Shown here: positions 13,181-25,595 of the stretch, one piece after another | How the letters are laid out: each line of letters begins with the position of its first letter | How positions within the stretch are numbered: the first letter of the stretch is position 1 | Source: Neckera pumila | Taxonomy: Eukaryota > Streptophyta > Bryopsida > Hypnales > Neckeraceae | Direction: 5' to 3' | NCBI GenBank assembly: GCA_963969595.1 | Contig: OZ018408.1 | Coordinates: forward strand, 16,551,823-16,615,822 | Length of the DNA: 64,000 bases | The notes under the pieces: model-generated | What the model saw: only the letters and a program-made list of their open reading frames with translations | What the model was told of the DNA's origin: nothing | The model's database searches: none | Translations under genes and position numbers: made by a program

Positions 13181-14258
13181 ATGAAACCCTAAGTCAAACA
13201 CTGCTGCGGTTCCGCTAAAGCCCCTTTCCTTCCTCGTCTCCTCTGTCCGCTTACAAACGAGTTCCCTCGCTCATTTTCGCTGTCTGCTGCCGATCGACCT
13301 GCCCATTCACCTATATTGCACTTTGTTTCCTTCCCGATTGTACCGCCCTTCGCACTTTGCGCAGTCATGGTGCGTTCTTTTCTTCTGGCCCGGCTTCTTC
13401 CATTGTTACTATTGTTCTCGTTGTCGCCGTTTGTCGGTACTTGGCGTTGCCTGTGTGGCTTAGGGTTGCGAGACTGTGGTAGAGTTCTGCACTGCATTTT
13501 GATTTCTTAAGGTACCGAATGTAGTGGCTTTTCTCGTGATAGATTAAACCGTGGTTGAGGACGGTCGGTGTGTCTCTCCTAAAACGTGCTGGTGGCGCTT
13601 AGATGATTTTATTGCTCATTCTCCGAGCTTCTCTCACCATGGAAGTTTGTTGCAGTTTTATGATTCTGTTTGATGTTGACGGGTGGATGTGTTGCGAAGT
13701 TGTTATGGTCGGAATGTTCCCCTTTGTATGATTCAGTTCTTAGGTTTACTGCATCTCCTCCATAATGTTTTGGCACATTTCCTTTGTCGGTCCAGGCAGT
13801 AGGGTTTGAAAAACCTGACCACTGACTGTGGAATGTGATGTTCACAGGGTGACACTCCACCTCCTCGGCACAGAGACAGGTCTGATCTGCCGTTCTTTTG
13901 CTGGCAACATTTTCTTCCGTCTGTCCCGAAATAAGTGTCCGTTGTTGAAAACCTTTGGATACGAGTTTCATTGATCATATTGTGAAAATTGTAAATTCGA
14001 AAAGTTCCATATTTTATATCATCAGAATCACTGAAGCACATGAATGTGCTCATTGCAATCTAAATAAAATCGGAGAGAAAAGAGAATCCATATGACCTAC
14101 CCAAAACAAGTATAAAAACATGAGGTCCAAGTTGGACAGAGGGAGGAAGTATTAACCTATTTCGCAGTGGAGTGGCGCTCACGTCACACCCTTTGTAACT
14201 ATGTTGTTTGGGTAGAGTTCTCAGGGAGTGACTGACATCTCGTGTGTTTTTCCTGAAG

Positions 14259-17022
14259 GTATTCAAGTTCTCTGTCTCCGAGGGAGAGGGAAAGGCCGGA
14301 GCGTTCACGTTCTCGTACGCCTCCACGACGGTTAGTCTCTGAGCCACGGTAAAACACTTTCATGGGGGTTTATTCGTTCAAATATACTTCCAAGCATTCG
14401 TTTCTTGTTGAGAATTCGATTGGTTTACGCGTTTTTCTGTCCCTGACTTGTAGTTTCGATTTTGTTATCAGGGAAAAGTCTGGACCCGGAAACGATAGGC
14501 TCGATCGCTCCAGGTCACGGACACCTCCTCGTCGGTTGGTCCTCTAAGCCTTCTTCTCCTGGTTCCGCTTTTCGTTTTTCTTCCGATATTCGAGCTGTTC
14601 TGCGATTGAATGTAGCTCTTGGATCCTGACGTCGTTGTTCCTGCATCTTCTGCTGCAGAAGTAGGAGAGAACCTGATGCATTGAACCCAGGCAACAATCT
14701 GTATGTGACTGGTTTATCGACCCGTGTGAATGAGAAGGATTTGCAAGAGCATTTCTCCCAAGAGGGCAAGGTGCGTTTGTGGATGTGTTTGGGCTTTTTC
14801 GCTTCCCTTTCTTGAGTAGTATATGATGCATTCCACCTCGGTGGAACCCAATTAGGGCTTCCAATTCATTTATCGGTTTTGCGTTGGTCATGTCGGGACT
14901 TTCTTGTGTCCTATTGAAAAGGAATTTAAGACCAACCTAGACACTGTTGTTCGCTGCTGGGGTTGATATAAGATTTGGCCCCATCTGAATTTTGTTTTCT
15001 CCAGTCAATTCTGATTAGTGACATTGATCCATTTAAAACCATGCCCCCTCGGTCCTTCCGGGGTTTCGATGGAGACACCAGTATGGGTTGGAGTAGCGGA
15101 TTCCATTTGGAAGCTGTGAATAGTCCGATTGTGACTCTGGTGTCCTCTCCTGTGTTGTGTTGTTTGTCAGGTGTTGGAATGCCGTTTGGTGCTCGATCCC
15201 CGTACGCGTGAGTCGCGTGGTTTTGGTTTCGTGACGATGGACCAGTTGGAAGATGCGGAGCGCTGCATCAAGTATCTGAACCGTTCTACCCTCGAAGGGC
15301 GAATGATTACTGTGGAGAAGGTGCGTGTCTGTATCGGGTCCCGTTTTAGGTTTACACTAAATAACCACTGTCGTTTGTTGTGTATGCTAGTGGTTCCGTT
15401 TTGTGTTGAGCCAGGTTGTGCTGATGGGTATCTTCTTTTTGACCTTTTGGTCATCCAGAATCCGGCCCGCTCTGCTTCCGCAAATACCACCCTCCCATTT
15501 AGTGTCTTCCACGGCGACATTAAAGCTAGCAAGTACCACCCTTGCACTTCGATTGGTTCTTTCAGGAGGTTCCACCCTCGGTTCCTGCAGCTCTTGCCAT
15601 GTGCGAGGGCGTAGAGTCCGATCTTTTCTTCTTCAGCTGCTGTTCTAGAGAGCATCACCTAATTCCTGGTTGGTACGAGTGGACCGGCCGTAACTCAAAC
15701 TTCGATAGTCTAATCCGAATCAATGGGAGAGACGTCTCGACGAAGTTTGCGGCTGTAATCCAGTGTCGATAGTCTAAACCATTTCGAAGGATTCTTCGGC
15801 CCGTTTCCATTGAAGTAGAGCTGAGCACTGCATGTCCATTCCGGCTGGGAAGAGTCAACGGTATGCATCAAATGCCCGTATTTCTCCGTGCTGGAGTTTT
15901 CGTGCAAGCAGCTCCTGTCGGCTTGATGACTGGAACATTGTGTTGGTCTCCCCGTGCTCCTCCCAGCCTAATGTTCCATTCTTGACCAGCACCACCTTTT
16001 AAGTCTCCGAATTCTGTTGAAACTGTGGGAGCCGTGTGAGCACGAGTTCAGCTTTGCCGATCCGCGTGTCGGTTCCTCTCAGTTGCCATTTGGCGTCCCG
16101 TGTGTCCATGATCTTTTCTTTTCCACTTTCGAAATGGCTGTAAGTTTCATGATTGACCCTTTAGGTCTAGCATGGTTGTCCGTGTGTAGTTTTGTGGATT
16201 GGGTCTTTCAGGTCTTTGAAGTGCTGAATAGGAGTGTCCTTCCACTTTGCTTCCTGTTCTCTGACCATGTTTACCTGTTTTCCGATAGTTTCTGGTGATA
16301 CCTAGACTGATGACCTGGTCGACCTTGAGCTTCAATTTTTTTGATTGTTGCCCTTTGTCCGGCTGTGCAGGCGAAACGTAAGCGAGCGCGTACTCCCACT
16401 CCCGGCGAGTATCTCGGCGTCCGTGGTAAGTTGTCGCTTTTTTCTTTCTGAAATTGGATATGGAGTTCAGTCGCATTTATTGAGGCTCCTGTAAAGCTGT
16501 TTTTAAAGCCTGAGTTGTAGGTTATCATTGGTGTTTTTAGGATGTCTGTCATTTCTACTAATGCTATTTAGCGCAAGGTTGACGATGATAGTGAACGGTA
16601 TTGTCATTGATAGGAAGTTTATATATTTTAGTTGCAACTGTTGATTTAATGTTAGGCAACAGTGATCTTATGTTTTACATTATCGTGAACTTTCCATAGT
16701 AGCTAGTGAAGTTAATGTGGAATCCTTTTTGAGGTGCTGTATTTTGTTGAATTGAATGTGCTGTGATTTACTAACGGTAGGGGTTGGTTGTGATGTACTA
16801 GCTATGCAAGCGAATCGTCGTGGAGGTGGTGGAGGACGAGGGGGTGGAAGCTATTCCCGTGATGGCAGGAACATGCGGCACTCGCCAGAATATGCACCTT
16901 ACCAAGGTGGTCGAGATAGCGGTCGCGACAGGGGCCGTGACAGGTCACCTCGGTATTCCCCTTACCGCAGCCATGCGCGTGACCGCTCGGCTTCTCCCCA
17001 ATATGGTTCCTATCGTCGCTGA
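14259..17022 (+). CDS. SR45a: Transformer-2/SR45a-type SR splicing factor (first coding exon unresolved)
   Basis: This is a nuclear pre-mRNA splicing regulator that would bind exonic purine-rich RNA through its RRM and other SR proteins through its RS arms. The coding exons I can join in frame are 14259-14330, 14472-14534, 14659-14770, 15171-15320, 16371-16425 and 16802-17022, about 224 aa, all with GT-AG borders. The first two encode RS segments that both end in RSRSRTPPRR. The RRM spans the third and fourth, with RNP2 LYVTGL and RNP1 RGFGFVTM. The fifth and sixth give the KRKRARTPTPGEYLG linker typical of this family, followed by a Gly/Arg/Ser-rich tail ending QYGSYRR. The first joined exon needs two bases of a codon from an upstream exon, which I could not place; the leader probably starts near 13180-13370. 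The ATG at 13369 directly before GTGCGT is out of phase for this join. The 1.05-kb intron 15321-16370 could hold a regulated exon. Confidence 0.88.
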
Positions 17023-19608
17023 TGACCTCAGGCAATCCTCTCCAGACTTCTTTTTGTTCACTGGTTAGCTAAATAATTTCCAGACCTCGTGTCCTCTTCT
17101 ATTATTGAGGTAGAGTATTGTGTTTGCGGGACTTGAAGCAGGAGTGGTTTAGAGCTGCGGAGTGATGACTACGGGTACAAGTGCCTATATCGTTTTTGAT
17201 CATTATATTTATTCATTTATTTTCATGTCATGAATTTTGAAATCGGAGATTGTAGACCACTTTAAGTGATATTTGCCAACCGCATTTCCATCTAAAGGTT
17301 GATTGGCAGTCAGTTTGGCAACTGGTGGTGACACCCTATTCTAGTTAGTCCAACCAGGTGTCTGAATTGATGAGTTGGTTTTGTTGAAAGGGGTTGTGTG
17401 CGAGACTGGATGAGTTCTCTAACGGTTTTAGTAGTCTTGACGATATGTGGTGGATTCGTTATGCATTGCTAATGGCTAATAGACGGTACTCTAATTTTGC
17501 AGGTGGCGGAAGTGTTGATATTTTCCAGAATTTGACATTAGTGATATGTTACTGGTCTGTGGGTTACATTAGAGGTAGAATTTTAGAAGGTGCGGTTTTG
17601 TTACCTTGGCCTTTTGTTAGAGGTGTTTGAGATGCAGGTAATCTGTAAGTCTTAGTTTGATTGAGGAATGAATATGTATGAACTTGCTGGTAGCTGCCTC
17701 AGAATGTTTCTGGGTCGGTTCTTGTTCTTGCGTTTTACAATATATATTGCACAGTCGATTACAGTTTGCTATTCGAAATTTTCGATATCCGACATTACTA
17801 TTGTCATGATATATATATTCAAGTTCCAAAAGCTCTGCGTCTGTTTCATTGACTGTCAACATTTTAACGATAATGAGGTCAATTTTGATATTCAGTTTTT
17901 ATTCAACTTGCGGAGCCGGTCGTGTCGTCGATTCCGTTGGACCCTGCCGGATCTGCTGACCAGCCAAAATTGTCTTTTGAATCACTTTTGAGAGAAACTG
18001 TAAAAACGAACAGTGCACCGTCAATAGAGTGGAGTCATGAACTTCCTATTAACAACCAATAACCACCCTTCCATGTATCTACTACCACTTACGTATTGAC
18101 ATGTTATCCCTGAGTGGCATTAATGCTTTGATTTTGTCAAAAAAGGTGAATGGATTTGTTTGGTTTGGTGGTGGAATTGGGGCCAAAAGAAGCTTGGCGG
18201 AAATAGGTACCAGGTGGTTTTAGGCTGGTTCACTTTAGGGCCTCTTCCTTCCAAGGTTAAATTGGTGTGATTTGAGCTCTGAAATCAAGAGCAAGTGTGG
18301 ATTTATGATTTGAGTGGAAATTCCTAAGATTTCGCCATAAAGGATATTGACAGAATCATTTGTTTGTATTGATATCGTCAAATTTAAAATCCAAATTACA
18401 AAGCGCTGTGGGCTCAAAATAAATGAACAAAATGCAAAACTAATACAAGTGTACAGAAATTATTGACCTTGTGAGGACTTCGAGGCCCAAAAAGTGGTTG
18501 ATGGATGACTTTACCCTGTAACGACGCAGGAGCCTAAAGTGGTTGATGGATGATACAGAATCTTTGGAATTTTGTGTAAAAAGAGTCTTGCACAGTAATT
18601 TGACCTCCAATGACTGTTCTTTGGATTTTCTTAAAAATAAATGATTCACATAGCATAAAAAGGATGATTTCCGTGTAAAAATGAAGAAATTAAGAATGCA
18701 CCTGTTGGTCCAAATATGGTATCATTTTTGGGTGATTACCTTGGTGACACATCTGATCCTATTAGGTTTAAGACAAAGTATTACTGAGATGCTCTTTCAA
18801 ACAACGGGATAATATCTTCTACTATTTCCAATCTAGAACTCACGAACGCGTACCAAACACGAATTTTGTGCTAGCTGGAGAAAGATAAAAATGAATCAAC
18901 TTCTGAGATGTCCAGCGACTCCAGTCTGTCAGTGCAGGAGTAACCGCGGACGAAATTCCCAAATAAATAAAAGGTAAAAGATCAGTAAAACTTGGAAAAC
19001 AACGGTTTTCAATTCTACAATTTGAAATAGAACTGATAACGAAGATGAGTGAATAGGTTTGTTGGCTGTGCATAATACAAGAAGGTCACAGACTGTTTTT
19101 AAATATTTCCTGGACACCACAATGAGCCACATACACGTGCAGTCGTTCACAAGCATATTCAAGAAAACCACAAAGAAAACCACACAAAGGACGTTTACAG
19201 TCAAAATACGTACTTTCATTATTAATTAACCAAGATCCTTAACAGAGAATCGGATTTACCCATGCCATGCATCTGCCAAAAAACTTGCAATTCTAAGAAT
19301 TGCAAGAATTAATTTATCGGTAAATTCGTTCCGCAGCCCCGTCCGCGAGCAGCAGCCGAGTGGTCTTTATTCAAACATTCTACACTACGTCCTATATATT
19401 ATCCTATTATCACTACGTACTCTGCATGCAGAGACGGACATAGATAGCAATCTTTAATAGAACTCAAATACGTACATACGTGCATGCGATCTAGTAACTT
19501 GATCGATATTGTAATGCATATGTGATACAATTCGAACTCAGTTGATCTAGTCCCCGAATACAAAATCAACATACCGCTCAATAAATGGCGTACTAGCTAG
19601 GAAGCCAA
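17023..19608. other. 3' UTR and intergenic
   Basis: The first several hundred bases are probably the 3' UTR of the splicing-factor gene. No further gene is supported. A short direct repeat 'aaagtggttgatggatga' occurs at 18492 and 18536, and a perfect palindrome TTGCAATTCTAAGAATTGCAA lies near 19286. Open frames here are short and unconvincing. Confidence 0.4.
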
Positions 19609-19974
19609 TTACGGCTTTCGTCCACAATATGAGCAAGGAATCTCTTTGCAGACATGAGGTGGCTCAGGATGCGAGATTGGTGTCACAATATTAACCAACT
19701 TCCAGACGTGAAACTGGGGTTTCTGGAGAGTTGATAGTGGACCGGACTCGTCCATCGACGTCGAATTCTTGCACCTCGGGCACGGGAGTGGCTTCAGACA
19801 GTGATGATCATCCGGCGTTGGATCTGGACAAGCAATCGGGAGACTCTTGAAACGGGGGTTGCATCCAAACTGGTGCATCCCGTGTGCAACAGTTGCTGGA
19901 TCGCCTTGGACCAGCGTCGTCGTCAACAGTTGAAGTACCATCAGGTCTTGCGATGCAACGACGACGACGTCCAT
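19609..19974 (-). CDS. Hypothetical Cys-rich, possibly secreted protein (121 aa)
   Basis: I do not recognise this family. The ATG at 19974 is chosen because a TATA box lies 134-144 bp upstream, which leaves a leader of about 105 nt; the open frame extends further upstream but has no earlier ATG. Residues 1-24 are hydrophobic with one interruption (MDVVVVASQD, then LMVLQLLTTTLVQG), a weak signal-peptide candidate. The rest has eight cysteines (38, 49, 59, 65, 68, 109, 114, 117). They form two similar clusters, CLKPLPCPRC and CKEIPCSYC, separated by a 40-residue Cys-free stretch. Eight cysteines would allow four disulfides. The C-terminal C-x4-C-x2-C cluster and a first mature Cys at residue 38 are also found in the protein at 23763-23933. 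An unspliced or mis-spliced reading is possible; function unknown. Confidence 0.45.
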   Translation of the reverse strand: MDVVVVASQDLMVLQLLTTTLVQGDPATVAHGMHQFGCNPRFKSLPIACPDPTPDDHHCLKPLPCPRCKNSTSMDESGPLSTLQKPQFHVWKLVNIVTPISHPEPPHVCKEIPCSYCGRKP

Positions 19975-20107
19975 GACGCAGGATTCAGGGCAGAGAATCC
20001 TGGAACGAGAATCGATGGACTCTGGAGCTCGATCAACTGTCACACAAAACCCGGCACAGTGATCGATCGATGCAGCTAAGATGGAATGCAGAGTTTCAGG
20101 CAGTCCA

Positions 20108-20117
20108 TATTTATATA
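20108..20117 (-). promoter_or_regulatory. TATA box for the Cys-rich gene
   Basis: On the minus strand the sequence is TATATAAATA. With the usual spacing of about 30 bp, transcription would start near 20078 and the first in-frame ATG follows at 19974. No other gene in this orientation is nearby. Confidence 0.5.
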
Positions 20118-20133
20118 CCAATATTTGGTCCAC

Positions 20134-21929
20134 GGTGGAAGTTCATTGCAACATCGTTTCTCGAGTCCCTACCCAGTCAGATGCTCAGACTATTTACCCG
20201 TATTTTTTTTTTCCATCCCAAAAAAAGTTTATCTAGAATTGTCACATATTTGCTAGCAGACTGTCGTACGATCGAAAAGGGAAGCATGATAAACCAGGAG
20301 AAATTAGTGCAGACTCGAGTTCAGACTATTTGAAATCCAAGCTGACAGTCAAGCTATGGTATAATACCTCCATTCTTGCGATGGTGCAATTTGAATTTGA
20401 GTTTAAAATTTCGATGAGTGTCAATAATTCCATACAGACTACAACTAACTCGAACTCATCACTGGAACAACAATTCTTTTAGAGATTGATGACGTATGAC
20501 GCATCTGGACGTGAAGTACAGCTAGTAAGAATAGTAAGAGAAGTCACTTACGTCAACATTCAAACTCTTCTGCTAGATGGAGGTTTTCAATTTGGCTAAT
20601 AGGATTGATTAATTGATTCGATCTGATCGAATTCAACCCAAACATGGTCTCTATCTTGCAAGTTGAGAGATCATTTTGACACCCACAAGAGCAAATCAGT
20701 TGACCACATATGCGCAATAGTGTTGATGGTGTATTTATGGAGATTTCAGGTGACTAATTCATTTAATTGTGCGTCTGTATAGTAGTAACTTCCTTACCGA
20801 CAGTACTTCGTCGTAGTGATGGTGGTAAGTCGGTATGGAATCAATGTCGGTAACTCACTTTGGTTGCATCACAAACGTTCAATTCTGGTGGTAACAGTGA
20901 CGTACATCCGTGGTAATTTTCATCAGCATATGTATTGAAATCTTGCTATTACATGAATTCTTACAAGTCTCTCCCTCTGGGAGTCTGGGTGTGGCTATGA
21001 GCCATGACCAACTTGAGAACTTCCCACAATCGTCAATTTCTCTATAAAAAAATCTCCAAAAATATTCTGGCGCCCAAAAACTGTGGTATACACCTACGCA
21101 AAGCTCGAAGAACTTGGGCGGGTATAGATTTACGTTTCAGGTCGCACGTTTGGAAAAGTGCCAAAGTCGTGGAATACCGCCAGTTTCAAGGAGTTGTCGT
21201 TTACAACAATATTACCGTAAGAACACCGTTTCGTCAAGGGATTTTGCTTTTCGAGTTTGCTTGGGTGGTGAACATTACCATTACTACTGCAGTTTGTATT
21301 TTACAAATATGATACGTGAAGGTCATATTCAATTGTCTAAATTGTCTAAATTGAATTCCTCGTACGTTACGTCAATTTTGTTAAATTGGCGGTATTTCAT
21401 TACTTGGCACGTCTCAGGACGCGCGGTCTGAAACATAAATCCATACCTGTCCTAGTTCGTGGCCTGAAATTAGACTTTTCTGAAGATGTAAATCACAATT
21501 TTTGTCTCCAGAATTGCGCCAGTTTAAAGAAATTGCGTTTTTCTGCGTTTTTATATGATTATACGTGGAACTTTCTGGTTTAAAATATTAATATTTGCCA
21601 AATCTAACCTTCACGAGTGGAACATTGCAGATTTGGATAAAAAACACTTCCTCTATACATATTTAAAATACTTCTTGTTTCAGTTTTGATGAAAAAACAT
21701 TTGAGTAAACGATAAGATATTAGCACGCAAAGTAAATAGAAAGTAAGCTCCTCAATAGTTTTACTTTTAAAATTTCCTTCAAATATCTAAGAATATCTTC
21801 TAATTTTAGAGAATACTCAATTTTAGGTAACAAATATTACCTATTTCTCCCCAAAAATACCTCTCACATGACGCATGTGCCACACAATCATAATTTTAAA
21901 CTTCAAAAGGGATTCAATTTATGTCAATG
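20134..21929. other. Intergenic, no gene supported
   Basis: There are several overlapping short frames at 21004-21583 but none shows a motif, and codon-like composition is absent. A short duplication 'attgtctaaattgtctaaattga' sits at 21330. I see nothing else. Confidence 0.35.
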
Positions 21930-22160
21930 CATTAGAGGGGATTTGGCCCTCCCCAAAGGCTGCAAGTTCCCGACTACAGGGAACGCGCTGCGCTGCAGCA
22001 GTGTGACGTGGTCAAAGTTTGGCCACGTCACTTTTTTTTTTTTGAATTTTTTTTTTGTAATTAGGCTTTGACAACAGCCTGACATTCTTTCCCTGCATTG
22101 GGAACAGATTGGAGAACGGGCCTGAAACAGTCTTTTACTACCCCCAAATGACATCTAATG
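21930..22160. mobile_element. MITE, CATTAG-end family, copy 2
   Basis: The left end is CATTAGAGGGGATTTGG. The inverted right end, read on the minus strand, is CATTAGATGTCATTTGG, with 14 of 17 matching. Inside lies a perfect palindrome, GTGACGTGG and CCACGTCAC separated by 11 bases (22000-22028), which contains ACGTG cores. It is about 231 bp and non-coding. Confidence 0.6.
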
Positions 22161-23027
22161 TCATAAATACCATACCCTAAGGTCAACTTTGGCACATTTT
22201 TGCCAAATAATTATTTACAGTTGGAATGCAATTCATTTTTTATTCATATGTTCTTTTGCAATTATCAAACAATTTTTCTTAAATTTTGGCAATCCTTCAA
22301 ATAATATTAGAAGTTGAATGTTTTCTTCCTTGCATAAGAAAATGAAAACTTGATAGTCATGGCTTTCAATGAACTCATTACTTTTCATTGTGTAATAAAG
22401 TTAGAGGAATGAATTTGGATTGTGCATTATTTAGTGGACATGTCCAAGGATCAAAATATACAAATATAATCTTTTCTAACATTTTGGTTCTATTGAAAAT
22501 TTTGTTAAAACAGTAGTCATTCTACAACTTTGGCACTTTTATAGTTTAGACCATGTAGTTTGAATCTTAGATGGTTTAGATTGCACAGTTTGCAAATGGC
22601 GTAAGGAATATTGCCATTTTAATGAAATTTGCCATCTTTCATTATGTTTAATTTTCCTTGGATTTTGCAAAGTGACTTATTAATTTCTGGAACCATTCAA
22701 CTTTATTCATTTTAATCAACATTTTCGCCGAAGGTGACCACAGGTTATGGTAGTATAACTATTCACTTTTACCTTTACTTTAGACAAACTTCTTACAACC
22801 TTGTCTTAGGTGATTATTTTCACTTGTTCAGAACTCCGTACAGTAGAACTTCTCTAAAGTAATAGAGTTGGGATCGGTCTAACACATCAAGTTAGAAAGG
22901 TTATTACATTAGGGAGGGTCATGATGTTCATATGTGGTTCATAATGTTAAGTTGGGACCGGCAATCAATACTTCCTGACAACACTTTATTAGTTTAGAGA
23001 GGATTAACTTTGGGACATTAGAAGAAC

Positions 23028-23345
23028 CATCAGCCCAGGCATCAGCCCTCCACAAGGTTGCTTCAGAGTGACAAACCAAGCTATTAAAAAGCTTGGTCTA
23101 TCACTCCAACTGCCTGCCTGCCGAAGCAGTCAGATTTTGCAGATTTTTTTTTTTAATTTTAAATTTTAAATATTTTTTTAAGATTAAAAAAAAAAATTAT
23201 TAATTTTTTATTCACAAATTTTGATTCCTGCGCCACTATCACAGCAGAAAGTGCTGCGCAAAAATAAGAGAAAAACGAATTTTTGAGCAACAAAAAAATA
23301 AATTTCAAGATACCTCGGAGGGCTGTGGACCCTGTTATATTAGGT
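23028..23345. mobile_element. Possible MITE with CAGCCCTCC ends
   Basis: CAGCCCTCC appears near the left end (23044) and inverted, GGAGGGCTG, near the right end (23319). The same block lies just inside the ends of the 28678 element. A strong hairpin, AGTGACAAACCAAGCT paired with AGCTTGGTCTATCACT, is at 23067-23106. The middle is an A/T run. The outer ends are not well matched, so the limits are approximate. Confidence 0.4.
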
Positions 23346-23762
23346 AGTTGCCCTCATGAGTCACCTCGGCGCAGGAGGGAATCAAAACGAGCCGACTGTG
23401 CTCATTCTTAGCAAGTTAGGATCGGACTCTCCTCCGAATATGCATGAGCACAGAATTCAAGGAGTTTGAAATTGCCGAAAATAGACAACGTAAGAAGCCA
23501 CAATTGGGCTATCTAGCTCATGGTCACTCAGCATAAATGGACGCCAGAGGATCAACAATTTCACAATTACACAGACTGAATTGATTGATCAGCTAGCTCA
23601 GTTGGTTCATCATTCAATAAATTTTCTGCCAGCTCCATTTCCTTGCTAACTTGCCCTCAGACAAAAATCTCAATGGGAGGCCTTCACACAGGCTTCTTCC
23701 GCTTCCCTGGACCTGCACAGGCTCATGACGATGCTCATGACCCTTGTTCAGAATGCAACATC

Positions 23763-23933
23763 ATGGACATTCTCCTGGCACTAGGTTGCTTCACGTCGGT
23801 TGCGATGGTGCAGCTTTCTCCTGCAACGGCGACGAATGGGGCTGACACTGGAGGTGGTCGTCCTCGCATTACATGCTTTCCAGAAAAGAGGTGCAACTGC
23901 AACAAGTGGAATTGCACCATTTGCAACGGCTGA
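23763..23933 (+). CDS. Hypothetical small secreted Cys-rich peptide (56 aa)
   Basis: I do not recognise the family. From the ATG at 23763 the product starts with a good signal-peptide profile: hydrophobic MDILLALGCFTSVAMVQLS, then a small-residue stretch PATATNG. The predicted mature part is short, Gly/Arg-rich at first, and ends in a Cys cluster (C38, C44, C46, C51, C54) with a final C-x4-C-x2-C. An in-frame upstream ATG at 23673 would give 86 aa, but it would bury the hydrophobic segment, so I prefer 23763. The layout resembles the 121-aa protein at 19609-19974 (first mature Cys at residue 38, terminal C-x4-C-x2-C), 3.8 kb away on the other strand. A defence, antimicrobial-like or signalling peptide is possible; nothing in the sequence decides. 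Confidence 0.45.
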   Translation: MDILLALGCFTSVAMVQLSPATATNGADTGGGRPRITCFPEKRCNCNKWNCTICNG

Positions 23934-25595
23934 TGGAACATACGTATGAACCATAATTATGTATGTATCCAGGAGCAGTGACTTCAAAGTTTTATTGGGA
24001 ACGTTTTCTTGTTTTTAGAGTTTAAGAATGTGATTGATGATTCATAACTAGATTACATCCATTGGTAAGGACGACATCTGAAGCGTTACACGATTTTCTA
24101 CCGTGAGTATGAGATGAGCGTTTTGAGTTTTTGTTATTATCACTGAAATGGATTGCTGAGTTGAAGGCTTTCTGTAGTACACAACATTTGCTTGTGGTAC
24201 TCCAATGTGGTGAATAAAAGTTCCTTGATGGAGGACTGAATTTCTTTTCCAATCTGGTTTCTTTATTGCTAGCTACTGATCATTGTCACTCTGCACAAAT
24301 ATGCATGGTCCTACTTCAGATTTGCAGAGGTCAAAGCAACAAGCTTGAGATATCAAGCTAAATATTTGAACTTCAAATCAATATCATGTGAATGTAGATC
24401 GAGGGGACATAGCAAGCTTGGATTGCATTTATGATACCTTATAATGCATTTGATGTAAAAAGTGTTCAATCCACCTCAAAAAAGGTAGTTTGAACCTTAT
24501 TATCTCTAAATTTATTTGCACTACCTCTTCATGCTCATTCTTGTTAGTACTTGAACTACAGTAAGTGGAATGTCAGTATTGAACCAAATGAGGTAAATCC
24601 AAAATGAAATTGATTTTTACACCAATCAAGGTGTAAGATTTAGGGTTGGAGGCAAGCTTTTTCCTTCAAAATTCCACAATCTGAAGTGGTCCAAATACAG
24701 TTCTTTCCATGCCAGAGATCATAGAATTGTCCTCTTCATCCTCTTTATGGGTCAAGATGCCACTGAAGAATCTGTGAAGAGTCATACTGCATAATAATTC
24801 CATCTTCATTACAGTAGATTATATTACAGGAAACAATTATTTGAAAATTCAACAAGTCAATTCCACATAAGATGAAATATTGATTGTCAGATTCGGTTGC
24901 CTTGGGAGCAGCAACCACATGTATAACAAGCCAGTAAATAAAGGGAACTTCTCACATGTTGATCCAGTGACGTCGTACAGTCATACAACATCTCATGTTA
25001 CATTTAGTCCGTCAACCCACAAACTTCTGAGATTTCGTCCCAGCCATAGAACTGCTCTGCCCAGCAATAAAATCTTTTTCTGATTTGGAAACAAATGGTA
25101 AGAGCCTCTTGCTATAGATGAGTAAAGATTACAACAAAAACTCGGGATATACCTGATCTTGCAATCACAAAAATCATAAAACTCTACCCCGTGCATACAA
25201 TTTCTTCAACGACTTCTCATGACTTCGATATCTATCAGTATAGTACAGGCATGGAGGCCCCAGGATTAAACTGTAAAGGTCAATCCATAACCTCATTGCT
25301 TGGAATTTGGATTCATCAGTTATTGACATGATCCATTTCTAATCAAGAAACGCCGAGGACAACAGATTTGTTACCGCACTAATTGAAAGACTTCAATGGA
25401 GCCACTTAACCATCATGCGGAGTGCATAGGCGGCCTGTTCAGCTCGCGCACTGTCAGCCTCTAACATCTCATTTTCATTGGGCTGACCAACAAATGTAAG
25501 ACGAATTCATAAATTCTATTATACACTTCAGACGACCATCCGAGCTAACCTTTGGACACAATCGGTTCAATAGCTCGTGAAATAAAGAATGATCT
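23934..25595. other. Intergenic and probable YbeY 3' UTR
   Basis: No gene is supported at 23934-25400. The part just before 25596 is probably the 3' UTR of the minus-strand YbeY-HAD gene. No repeat of note was seen. Confidence 0.35.

Noticed and set aside
15171..15648. 147-codon frame continuing past the RRM exon, and other frames there
   Set aside because: The exon ends at a clear donor at 15320; the extension is intron sequence.
21004..21583. Overlapping plus-strand frames of 65-105 codons
   Set aside because: Mutually overlapping in different frames with no motif; chance frames are expected in this composition.
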